Positions 56,942 through 64,000 of a stretch of DNA of 64,000 nucleotides are shown here, piece by piece. Below the pieces are notes generated by a model. The model had not been told where the DNA came from and did no database searches. It was given only the letters and a program-made list of their open reading frames with translations. The translations under genes and the position numbers were made by a program. The DNA comes from Thiohalomonas denitrificans (GTDB lineage Bacteria; Pseudomonadota; Gammaproteobacteria; Thiohalomonadales; Thiohalomonadaceae), in contig NZ_FMWD01000002.1 of NCBI RefSeq assembly GCF_900102855.1, positions 310,001 through 374,000 of the forward strand, written 5' to 3'. Within the stretch, counting starts at the first letter, position 1, and each line of letters opens with the position of its first letter.

Positions 56942-59722
56942 TCAATTCCCGGGCGATTCGCCATCATCACCAGCGGCCGTCTCACCCGCCATCGACTGCA
57001 ACAGGCGCCTCAGTTCGCTCAGCTGTCGCGCAGCCTCTTCGAACCGGCCCTGGCCCTGCAGCTGCAGGTATCGCTCGAACGCTTGGCCGGCCCGGGCCGC
57101 GCGCTCCGCGAGTTCACCGCCGGGCGCGACACCGGGCACCTCACGTACCCCGCCCTTGAAGAGCCCCTCCAGGGCCTCTTCGAAGCTTTCGGCATAGCTG
57201 AGCGTATCGCCATGCATCAACGCCACCAGCCGCAGCTCCGGATAGGCAGCGGTCTCGGCCTGAAGATAAATTGGCTCGACGTAAAGCAGGGTCTGATCGA
57301 TCGGGATCGCCAGCACATTGCCCCGGATCACACGCGAGCCGCGCTGATCCCAGAGCGTCAACTGTCCGGAGAGTTGCGGGTCCTGATCGATCTTGGTCTC
57401 CACCTGCTGCGGCCCCAGCACCCGCGTCTCCTTCGGAAACTGGTAGGCAATGAAGCGTCCGTAATCCTCACCATCCGACATGCCCGCTATCCAGCCGATC
57501 ATGACCTGACGGTTTTTTGGGGTAAACGGGAGGATAAGAACGAACTCCTTGCTTTCGCTACCGGGCCGTTTCCACATGATGTAATAGGGTTCTACCGGCT
57601 GGACATTGCCGTAGTATTTCTCCGTCGCCCTGACCCAAAGGTCCTCCTGGTTGTAAAACACCTCCGGGTCTTCCATGTGGTATTTGGCATAGACCAGCCC
57701 CTGGGTCAGCAGAAATCCCTCCGGGTAGCGCACGTGGGCACGAACGGCTTCCGGCATCTCCGACTCCGGCTTTAGCAGGTCCGGGAAGGCCTGCCACCAG
57801 GCATTGATCAGCGGGTCGTCTTCTTCGAATACGTACAGGTCGACGCTGCCGTCATAGGCATCCACCACCGCCTTTATCGAGTTGCGAATGTAATTGGCCC
57901 CCGACAGGTAGCCGGCTACCGAGCCCGTCAGTTGCCCCCCGCGGTCCCGAACCTGGATAAATTCACGCGAGGAAAACACTTCGCTATAGGGGTAAAACGA
58001 GGAGCGGGTGTAGGCGTCGACAATCCACTTCAGCCGCCCGTCGATGACCGTCACATAGGGGTCGGCATCGTACTCGAGGAATGGTGCCAGGGTATTCAAC
58101 CGGTCGATGATCTGGCGATGGAACATCATCCGGCTGTCGGGCCGGGGATAGGTGGACAGCAGCAGCCGCGTGCCGTCGAACATCCAGCCGAAGACGAACT
58201 TACGCCACAGGTTGCGCATGGCGATGCCACCCTCTCCGGGGTACTGGATGTAGACATTCTGTTCACCGCTCGGGTAGTCGAACTCCCGCTCCTCGCTGTT
58301 GGCCACAGCGGGGTCGGTGGTCAGCTCACCGTAGTAGATCTGCGGAACTTCGATTTCGAGTTCGGGGTGGGAGGACTGCGGCGGAATATCGCTAATCAGC
58401 ATCCGGGGCAAGCCGCTGGGGGTGAACTCACTCACCGGTGTCATCACCGCCCCATAGCCGTGGGTGTACTTGAAACGGCGATTGACGAACGTCTGGCTCT
58501 GCGCCGGGAGATTGTCGAGTTCCAGCTCCCGTGCCGAAATCATCACCTGCCGATAGTCGTCACCAAGTTGGTAACGATCGATATCGACATCTTTGAATTC
58601 ATAGTAAAGGCGGATTTCCTGAAACTGCCTGAATACCGAATCCAGCGCCCGCGGATCCCACAGACGCACGTCGGACAGAACCCCCTGGTTATCTTCGGCT
58701 AGCGCGCGGGTAAATTGGTCCCCGACCGGAAAGGCCCTTTGCTCGACCTTTTCCAGATCGAAGCCGCGACGGGTAAAGGCGATGTTGTTGGCGATATAGG
58801 GGCGCTCGAAGGTGATCTCGTTGGGTTCCACAACGAGCCACTGTATGAGCCGCGGGGTCACTCCGAGGAGCAGGATCCAGACGACGCCGATCCCGACCCA
58901 GGCGATGACGCCGGCGACCAGAGGCGGGGGGCGGCTGCGATCGAATCGCGCCACCCGGCGCCGGAAAGCGGGAAACAGCGGCAGTGCCGCCAGCAACGGG
59001 GTAATGATGGCCATCAGTAGGTAGGCGGGCCGGCGAATATATTCATCCGTCCAGCCCGGGCCGCTTACCACGCCCCAGTCTGAAAAGAGCAGTTGGAACA
59101 AATCGAGAAGGTGACCAAAGGCCAGCAGGAACGCCAGGCCGAAGGCAAGGACCAGGGCGCGTCCCCAATCCGGCCGGCCCCGTTCAATTTCCTCCCAGAA
59201 GAGCACGCCGTGGGCCCCGATGACGATGACCGCGACCAGCCACAGCAGGATATGCAGTTCCGCGAGTAACGGCAGGGCAAACAGGTAAAAGCCGGCATCC
59301 AGGCCCAGTATCGGCTCGCGGACACCCGTCGCCTCGCCGGTCACCCACAGCAGTGATTCGTCCCACGCGCCGAATCCCCAAAGACCTCCTCCGAGGAGGC
59401 CCGCCAGGATGGCAGCCCAGATCAGCAGACGCTGGCCACGGCCAAGCCAGCGCACGCCGCCCCAGACCAGCAGTCCGGCGACGGTCGCCCCGAGGGCCAC
59501 CATGCCCACACGAATGCCGACCATGGTCCAGAATCGCCGGCCGTAACCGACCGCCTCAAACCAGAGCATCTCGCCCCAGAAGGAGAGCAAACCGAAGAAC
59601 AGGGCGGTTGCCGCAAGGATGGAAAGGCCGGCCGCCATACGGCCCCGCCGGCCATTCTCCAGCCCGCTGTAGGCGAGCCAGCCACCAAGCGCCAAAAACG
59701 CGACCAGCAAGAGGTTGTACAT
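56942..59722 (-). CDS. UPF0182 family membrane protein
   Basis: A 926-residue protein with about seven N-terminal membrane helices (1-300), then a large extracytoplasmic domain with family motifs such as NITFERPYIANNIAFTRR-like (ITFERPYIANNIAFTR), RFKYTHGYGAVMTP, YYGELT and a proline/acidic tail. UPF0182 (COG1615) proteins are widespread and uncharacterised. It is a single-gene transcript. Confidence 0.9.
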   Translation of the reverse strand: MYNLLLVAFLALGGWLAYSGLENGRRGRMAAGLSILAATALFFGLLSFWGEMLWFEAVGYGRRFWTMVGIRVGMVALGATVAGLLVWGGVRWLGRGQRLLIWAAILAGLLGGGLWGFGAWDESLLWVTGEATGVREPILGLDAGFYLFALPLLAELHILLWLVAVIVIGAHGVLFWEEIERGRPDWGRALVLAFGLAFLLAFGHLLDLFQLLFSDWGVVSGPGWTDEYIRRPAYLLMAIITPLLAALPLFPAFRRRVARFDRSRPPPLVAGVIAWVGIGVVWILLLGVTPRLIQWLVVEPNEITFERPYIANNIAFTRRGFDLEKVEQRAFPVGDQFTRALAEDNQGVLSDVRLWDPRALDSVFRQFQEIRLYYEFKDVDIDRYQLGDDYRQVMISARELELDNLPAQSQTFVNRRFKYTHGYGAVMTPVSEFTPSGLPRMLISDIPPQSSHPELEIEVPQIYYGELTTDPAVANSEEREFDYPSGEQNVYIQYPGEGGIAMRNLWRKFVFGWMFDGTRLLLSTYPRPDSRMMFHRQIIDRLNTLAPFLEYDADPYVTVIDGRLKWIVDAYTRSSFYPYSEVFSSREFIQVRDRGGQLTGSVAGYLSGANYIRNSIKAVVDAYDGSVDLYVFEEDDPLINAWWQAFPDLLKPESEMPEAVRAHVRYPEGFLLTQGLVYAKYHMEDPEVFYNQEDLWVRATEKYYGNVQPVEPYYIMWKRPGSESKEFVLILPFTPKNRQVMIGWIAGMSDGEDYGRFIAYQFPKETRVLGPQQVETKIDQDPQLSGQLTLWDQRGSRVIRGNVLAIPIDQTLLYVEPIYLQAETAAYPELRLVALMHGDTLSYAESFEEALEGLFKGGVREVPGVAPGGELAERAARAGQAFERYLQLQGQGRFEEAARQLSELRRLLQSMAGETAAGDDGESPGN

Positions 59723-59761
59723 CGCGCTCCCTTGGGTCTGAAGCTGTTTCCCTTCAGCCTA

Positions 59762-60018
59762 GGAGCCTGTCCGGGGAATAGCGACCGTCACGAGGGCAAG
59801 ACTGATTGAGTCAGATTTTTCGCTCATTTGAGGCGAATACGACTGCATGGACGCAGTCGTTAGAGCGACGCATGCCGCCATGGATGGCGGCAGTAGAGAA
59901 TGTCTGGAACCTATTCTCGAGGAGCCAAAGCCGAGTGGTTCTATTTAACGAAAATGAGCGGGAAATCTGGCCAATCAGGCTTGGCCGCAGTAGGTCAGTC
60001 TATTTTCGGACAGGCTCC
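59762..60018. repeat. Larger MITE-like palindromic repeat
   Basis: A 257-bp element with inverted ends GGAGCCTGTCCG / CGGACAGGCTCC. Pairing continues for about 70 bp on each side (CTGATTGAGTCAGATTT near the left, AAATCTGGCCAATCAG near the right). No transposase gene is inside. The ends match the repeat at 41914, so both belong to one family, probably moved by an IS transposase elsewhere in the genome. Confidence 0.75.
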
Positions 60019-60072
60019 CGCCAAGGCATCGACTATGATTTGCAGAGAATCGCTCACAAGGAGGGAGCCCTC

Positions 60073-60321
60073 ATGGGATTTATCGGATGGATTATCTTCG
60101 GACTGATTGCCGGCGTAATCGCCAAAATGCTGATGCCCGGACGTGACCCGGGTGGGTTTTTCGTGACCATCCTTATCGGCATTCTGGGTGCCGTGGTCGG
60201 CGGCTTCATCGGTTCTGCATTGGGATTCGGAACCGTTGACAGCTTCAGTCTCGGCAGCTTTGCCCTGGCCGTTCTCGGGGCGGTGATTCTGCTCTGGGCC
60301 TATCGCGCCGCCAGGAGTTGA
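60073..60321 (+). CDS. GlsB/YeaQ/YmgE family membrane protein
   Basis: An 82-residue protein with three membrane helices (IGWIIFGLIAGVIAKML, FFVTILIGILGAVVGGFIG, FALAVLGAVILLWAYR) and the family motif MPGRDPGG. It is linked to stress response but biochemically undefined. The ATG follows AAGGAGGGAGCCCTC. The open frame continues upstream into the MITE-like repeat, which is not coding. Confidence 0.92.
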   Translation: MGFIGWIIFGLIAGVIAKMLMPGRDPGGFFVTILIGILGAVVGGFIGSALGFGTVDSFSLGSFALAVLGAVILLWAYRAARS

Positions 60322-60447
60322 CCGCTTGGCCGATGGAGTGTGAACCATACCCCGGTGGCAGGTCTTTATTCCGGTTAGTGTAGGTGAGCCCGTGGGGGCA
60401 AAAGCACCCCTGACCGGAAAAGAGGCCACGCGCTGGGAGTATGCAAG

Positions 60448-62424
60448 ATGGGTTCGCCCCTGGTCACACCCACAGACGAGCTCTTTGGGGGAGAAAGCAC
60501 CGACAACCTGCCTTCTCCCCGCCGACCGGGATTGGTGCATCGCACCGGTCTCCTCCTGGTCGCACTGGGAATTACGGCCTTCGCAATCCTCTATGCGGCG
60601 GCCGTAATGGCCCTTGCCGCAGCCGTTGCCTGGCTACTCACCGAGGGTGATGCATTGGCAGCGCTGGTGCCATTTCCGCCGGCCGCATTGGCCCTGCAGG
60701 TACTATTGCTATGCGGCCTCTTGCTGGGCATTTTTCTGCTGACCAAAGGCCTCTGGAGAATCGAAAGGCGTCGAAATCTGGCCGTTCCGGTCGATCCGGC
60801 CCGAGAGCCGGATCTGGTCGCATTTGTCGAACACCTGTGCGGAATCGTGGGGGCACCTGCGCCCTCCCGCATCACCCTCAACTGCGGTCCGGATGTTTCC
60901 GTGGAATTCGACAGCTTTCCAGGGTTTCTCCGTAATCGGCCCGTACTTCGCCTGGGCTTGTCGGCCGTAACCGTATCCAGCAGTGGACAACTGGCAGCCC
61001 TGCTCGCCGGAGAACTCTCCCGCTACGCCCACCGGACCGGCTCCCGTCGTGCCTCGTTTGTCGCCACCGCCAATCGTTTTCTGGCCCGTGCGACGGCCGG
61101 AGACGACAGTGTGGATCGCTGGCTGGCCCGACAGGCAGGCTCCGGCCGGTTGGCGCCGCTGGCGCGTGGACTTCTGGAAGTGAGCCACCGGGCCCGCTGC
61201 GAGAGCCGGTGGTTACAGCGACAGGTGGCCCGCATCAGCCAGGGCGCCCTGGCGCGTCGTCTGGAATTCTCACAGGAGTGTGCCGCGTACGCCGGCGGCG
61301 CGCTAACGGCGGAAAGAGTGCCTGCACGACGTTCGGCCTTACGTTCGGCGGCCGTTCGCGCCACTGCCGCTGCGCGTCAGTCATGGACCCGCGATGGCCG
61401 GCTACCGGAAGATCTCACTTTGCAGACCGCACGCTTTTTCACAGAAATCCGGCCCCGGGATCATGTTCACGAAACGGCGGCAATGGCGTGCGAAACACCG
61501 GCCGGTGTACTGTTCAGGGACTTCTATCGCCTCGCTCGAAAGCTCACGCTGCTTCACTATCGCATTCAGCTGCGCCTGCCGGTCACGGGTGACCGGCTCG
61601 GCGACGATCCGGCCGGGCCAGGCACCGCCGTCGACAACTTCTTCTTCGGCTGCTTCGCCCCGCTAATCCCGTTGGGGCTGCGTGGCCCGGCGGCTCGAGC
61701 ACCCGACAACGCCCGGGATACAGCCCGCAAGCATGCGGACAAGATGCTGGAGGTGATGCGGAGCTATCGCGAATCGGATCGGGAGCTTCTCGGTGCACTC
61801 CAGGCCGAAGCACTACTGGAGGCCAACATTCCAATCGACCCGAACCTGTTCGGACTGAACGCGTCAGCGGGCCTGAACGAGGTGCACGAGCGCTGTCGCT
61901 ATCTGGAGGGACGGCTGGAATGGTTCAGTGATCGACTTGCCGGTTTTCAACGCCTGGTTGCCGCACGCCTGCGCGAAGCGGTGGAACAGGAAACCGGGTC
62001 CGATCCGCACTCGGCGGAGCGACGCATGCTGGAAGTCCTGGTACGTACCGACCGTCTGCTCCCGACCGTTTCGGAACTACGAACCCACCTGTTGCTGTTG
62101 GAGGTCCTGCTAGCCGAAAGCCTGGAGGCACCACGCCCGGCATTGAATGATCGGATCAGCGAGCACAGCGCCGATGTGCTGCGGCTGCTGAAGGGTATCC
62201 GCATCGCGCTACGCAACATCCCCTACCCGGTAGGCAATACACTCCGCAACGGACTGCATCGGCACGTCATGCGCCGCGCACCCGATGAAAACCTGACCGC
62301 CGCCGAAAGGCTGGAGCTGGGCCAGGATGTCGTGGAGCGCCTCCTCTCCGTTCGCCGCGCAGCACTGCAAAGACTGGCGGTGCTCGCCACCCGGATGGAG
62401 AGCACGAAGTCGCCCGAAGTGTAG
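60448..62424 (+). CDS. M48-like membrane protein lacking the zinc motif
   Basis: A 658-residue protein with two N-terminal membrane helices (about 32-60 and 75-97), followed by a domain that resembles membrane M48 peptidases (NRPVLRLGLSAVTVSSSGQL). Where those carry HExxH, this has AGELSRYAHR (about 190): both zinc histidines are gone and only the glutamate remains. A large helical region (450-650) follows. It is probably a catalytically dead member with a structural or binding role. No neighbour hints at the partner. Confidence 0.65.
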   Translation: MGSPLVTPTDELFGGESTDNLPSPRRPGLVHRTGLLLVALGITAFAILYAAAVMALAAAVAWLLTEGDALAALVPFPPAALALQVLLLCGLLLGIFLLTKGLWRIERRRNLAVPVDPAREPDLVAFVEHLCGIVGAPAPSRITLNCGPDVSVEFDSFPGFLRNRPVLRLGLSAVTVSSSGQLAALLAGELSRYAHRTGSRRASFVATANRFLARATAGDDSVDRWLARQAGSGRLAPLARGLLEVSHRARCESRWLQRQVARISQGALARRLEFSQECAAYAGGALTAERVPARRSALRSAAVRATAAARQSWTRDGRLPEDLTLQTARFFTEIRPRDHVHETAAMACETPAGVLFRDFYRLARKLTLLHYRIQLRLPVTGDRLGDDPAGPGTAVDNFFFGCFAPLIPLGLRGPAARAPDNARDTARKHADKMLEVMRSYRESDRELLGALQAEALLEANIPIDPNLFGLNASAGLNEVHERCRYLEGRLEWFSDRLAGFQRLVAARLREAVEQETGSDPHSAERRMLEVLVRTDRLLPTVSELRTHLLLLEVLLAESLEAPRPALNDRISEHSADVLRLLKGIRIALRNIPYPVGNTLRNGLHRHVMRRAPDENLTAAERLELGQDVVERLLSVRRAALQRLAVLATRMESTKSPEV

Positions 62425-62487
62425 GTCGCCCCGGAGAGTCCCGCCCTTGAAGGTCCCCGGTGCTGGCAGGAACGCCGGAAAATACGC

Positions 62488-63168
62488 TCAGTTGCCGCCG
62501 GGGAAACAGTCCACGCCAGCGCTGCGGAGCTGGTGACAGGCGTTTCTGGCTTCATCCATGCTGGTATACGGCCCGATCCTGATCTTGTTCAGCCCATCCA
62601 CCCGTAGCACGCGGATCTCCCGTTGACCTAGGGGACGCTGCTGTTCCCTGAAACCGCGGCTCACCTGTTCGGCCGCCTCCAAAGAGGTGAATGCACCAAT
62701 CTGGATCCAGTACGGGAATTCCACCGGAATTTCTGCCCTCGGAATCTCTTTCACCGGTTCGGGCTCAGGTTCCAGCGCACGCTCCGCCTCAATCTTTTCC
62801 TGCTCTATCAGCCTGAGGTTTTCCCGTGCAATCCTGTCAAGGCGCTGTAGCTCCTTGCGGCGAGCCTCGGTCATCGACTCACTATCGGATGTGGCCACAA
62901 TCTCCAGCACACGTTCGTAGAGAGGAACGGCCTCTTCGGCACGGTCGGTGTTGTGGTACAACGCACCTAGATTGAGCAATGCGTGAGGATTGTTCGGATT
63001 TTCCGCCACTGCCTGAGTCAGAAGCGTCTCGGCCTTTTCCATATCACCGGCCACCATGGCGTGATAGCCCTTATCCGATAACTCCACATCCCTCGTGGGC
63101 CCGGAGGCACAGCCGGCTATGAGCAATGAAAGCGCAAAAGCTACTAACTTCAGGTATGAGGTCACCAA
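62488..63168 (-). CDS. TPR-SPOR domain lipoprotein
   Basis: A 226-residue outer-membrane lipoprotein: signal peptide with lipobox IAGC (about C20), two TPR units (YHAMVAGDMEKAETLLTQAV, PHALLNLGALYHNTDRAEEA), a charged coiled linker, and a C-terminal SPOR domain (PYWIQIGAFTSLEAAEQV, KIRIGPYTSMDEA). SPOR domains bind denuded peptidoglycan, often at the division site. Confidence 0.9.
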   Translation of the reverse strand: MVTSYLKLVAFALSLLIAGCASGPTRDVELSDKGYHAMVAGDMEKAETLLTQAVAENPNNPHALLNLGALYHNTDRAEEAVPLYERVLEIVATSDSESMTEARRKELQRLDRIARENLRLIEQEKIEAERALEPEPEPVKEIPRAEIPVEFPYWIQIGAFTSLEAAEQVSRGFREQQRPLGQREIRVLRVDGLNKIRIGPYTSMDEARNACHQLRSAGVDCFPGGN

Positions 63169-63364
63169 TCAACTCCTTCAGAAAAATCCTAACAAACGAT
63201 AAAGGAAAATCGGCAACAGCGCCAACCATTTGCGCCCGCCAGATCAGCGACGGCACGCTGTATCCCGCCTGACGTTTCCCGGGCATGCCCATGTAGTGCG
63301 GTTTACAATTAAAGCGTCTTTCCGTTTCGCGCTCAGTCACCGGGTACCGCTTCGGAGTACATCC

Positions 63365-63925
63365 ATGAGAAGGAATTTTCGAAAGCAGGATCTGCCGGTG
63401 GACAGAGTTCGCCGCTATCTCGAACCCGGCCCTATCGTCCTGGTCTCCTCATCCTGGAATGGCCAGAACAACATCATGACCATGGGCTGGCATACCGTAA
63501 TGGAGTTCTCGCCCTCCCTGGTCGGCTGTGTAATATCGGCCGGCAACCACAGCTTTGAACTGGTCCGCCGCAGCGGCGAATGCGTGATTAACCTGCCGAC
63601 AACAGCGCTGACCGACGCAGTAGTCGGTATCGGCAACAGCAGTGGCGCCGCTATCGACAAGTTCGACCAGTTCGGACTGACCGCCGATGGCGCCGAAAAG
63701 GTGAAGGCGCCACTGATCCGGGAGTGCTACGCCCATTTCGAATGCCGGCTCGCCGATGACAGCCTCGTTGAGAAGTACAATTTTTTTGTCTGGGAAGTCG
63801 TCAGGGCGCAGGCGGCGGTATCGCCCAAATACCCGCAGACAATACATTACACTGGCGATGGGGTGTTCATGGTCTCCGGCAAGATGATCAGCCGACGACG
63901 GCAGTTCCTGCCGGAGATGCTATAA
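63365..63925 (+). CDS. Flavin reductase-like / FMN-binding split-barrel protein
   Basis: A 186-residue flavoprotein of the flavin reductase-like family: IVLVSSSWNGQNNIMTMGWH and GECVINLPTTALTDAVVGIG are the FMN-binding segments. It could reduce flavin or act as an NAD(P)H-dependent oxidoreductase; the substrate is not visible. The ATG at 63365 is where similarity to the family starts; the frame is open 45 codons upstream. Bases 63926-64000 hold nothing recognised. Confidence 0.85.
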   Translation: MRRNFRKQDLPVDRVRRYLEPGPIVLVSSSWNGQNNIMTMGWHTVMEFSPSLVGCVISAGNHSFELVRRSGECVINLPTTALTDAVVGIGNSSGAAIDKFDQFGLTADGAEKVKAPLIRECYAHFECRLADDSLVEKYNFFVWEVVRAQAAVSPKYPQTIHYTGDGVFMVSGKMISRRRQFLPEML

Positions 63926-64000
63926 GCGGCAGGGCCGGGAGCGCGCCGGCCCCCGCCGCTTGGACACTACAGCCTCACGCTCTCGACTGGCTCGGTTCAG

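Overview
The window is a GC-rich gammaproteobacterial chromosome segment. The rpsU-yqeY-dnaG-rpoD cluster is in its usual order, next to tsaD and a CAU-anticodon tRNA. Chromosomal genes with Slp lipoproteins, an IorAB-type molybdenum hydroxylase and a UPF0182 protein would suit a Chromatiales/Ectothiorhodospira-like lineage, but that placement is inference.

Left chromosomal arm (1-6.6 kb): the start of an ATP-grasp enzyme gene running off the left edge, a three-PAS sensor histidine kinase, a small zinc-ribbon membrane protein, a possible GGA-rich small RNA ending at a strong terminator, a cardiolipin synthase, a metallo-beta-lactamase-fold protein with an eroded metal motif, and a CXXCH gene remnant.

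Island (6.67-38.06 kb): two integrative elements sit in tandem at the 3' end of the tRNA-CAU gene, marked by three copies of the same 46-bp sequence (6666, 28691, 38011). Element A (about 22 kb) carries a tyrosine integrase and a P4-like replication module (AlpA regulator, TOPRIM primase, DUF927 ATPase, zinc-finger protein). Its cargo looks like defence: a complete type I restriction-modification locus (hsdM, hsdS, hsdR, YgjP-like metallopeptidase), a three-gene TIGR04255-type cassette inserted between hsdR and the metallopeptidase within a duplication, and a 1441-residue protein that fuses a glycosyltransferase, a STAND-type ATPase and TPR repeats. Several relics (replication genes, an integrase, an hsdR piece, a tRNA-Leu-like 3' half) show repeated rearrangement. 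No conjugation or packaging genes were seen.

Element B (about 9.3 kb) is an integrated filamentous phage (inovirus). It has replication protein, Zot-type assembly ATPase, minor coat proteins, an adhesin with calcium-binding-type repeats, a major coat gene followed by a terminator, an ssDNA-binding protein, a long palindrome that could be the origin or packaging signal, several small early genes, a divergent control region with four matching operators, a repressor-like protein, and an integrase. Both elements have paired short repeats 11 bp apart near each end, probably integrase arm sites.

Right chromosomal arm (38.1-64 kb): tRNA, rpoD, dnaG, yqeY, rpsU and tsaD; an iorA-iorB-xdhC-mobA-like molybdoenzyme operon; two tandem Slp-family lipoproteins; membrane and glycine-zipper proteins; a DNA photolyase; small unknown genes; a GYD-domain protein; a second ATP-grasp gene with a CocE/NonD hydrolase; a UPF0182 membrane protein; a GlsB/YeaQ protein; an M48-like membrane protein that has lost its zinc motif; a TPR-SPOR lipoprotein; and a flavin-reductase-like protein. 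Two MITE-like palindromic repeats (41914 and 59762) share the same termini.
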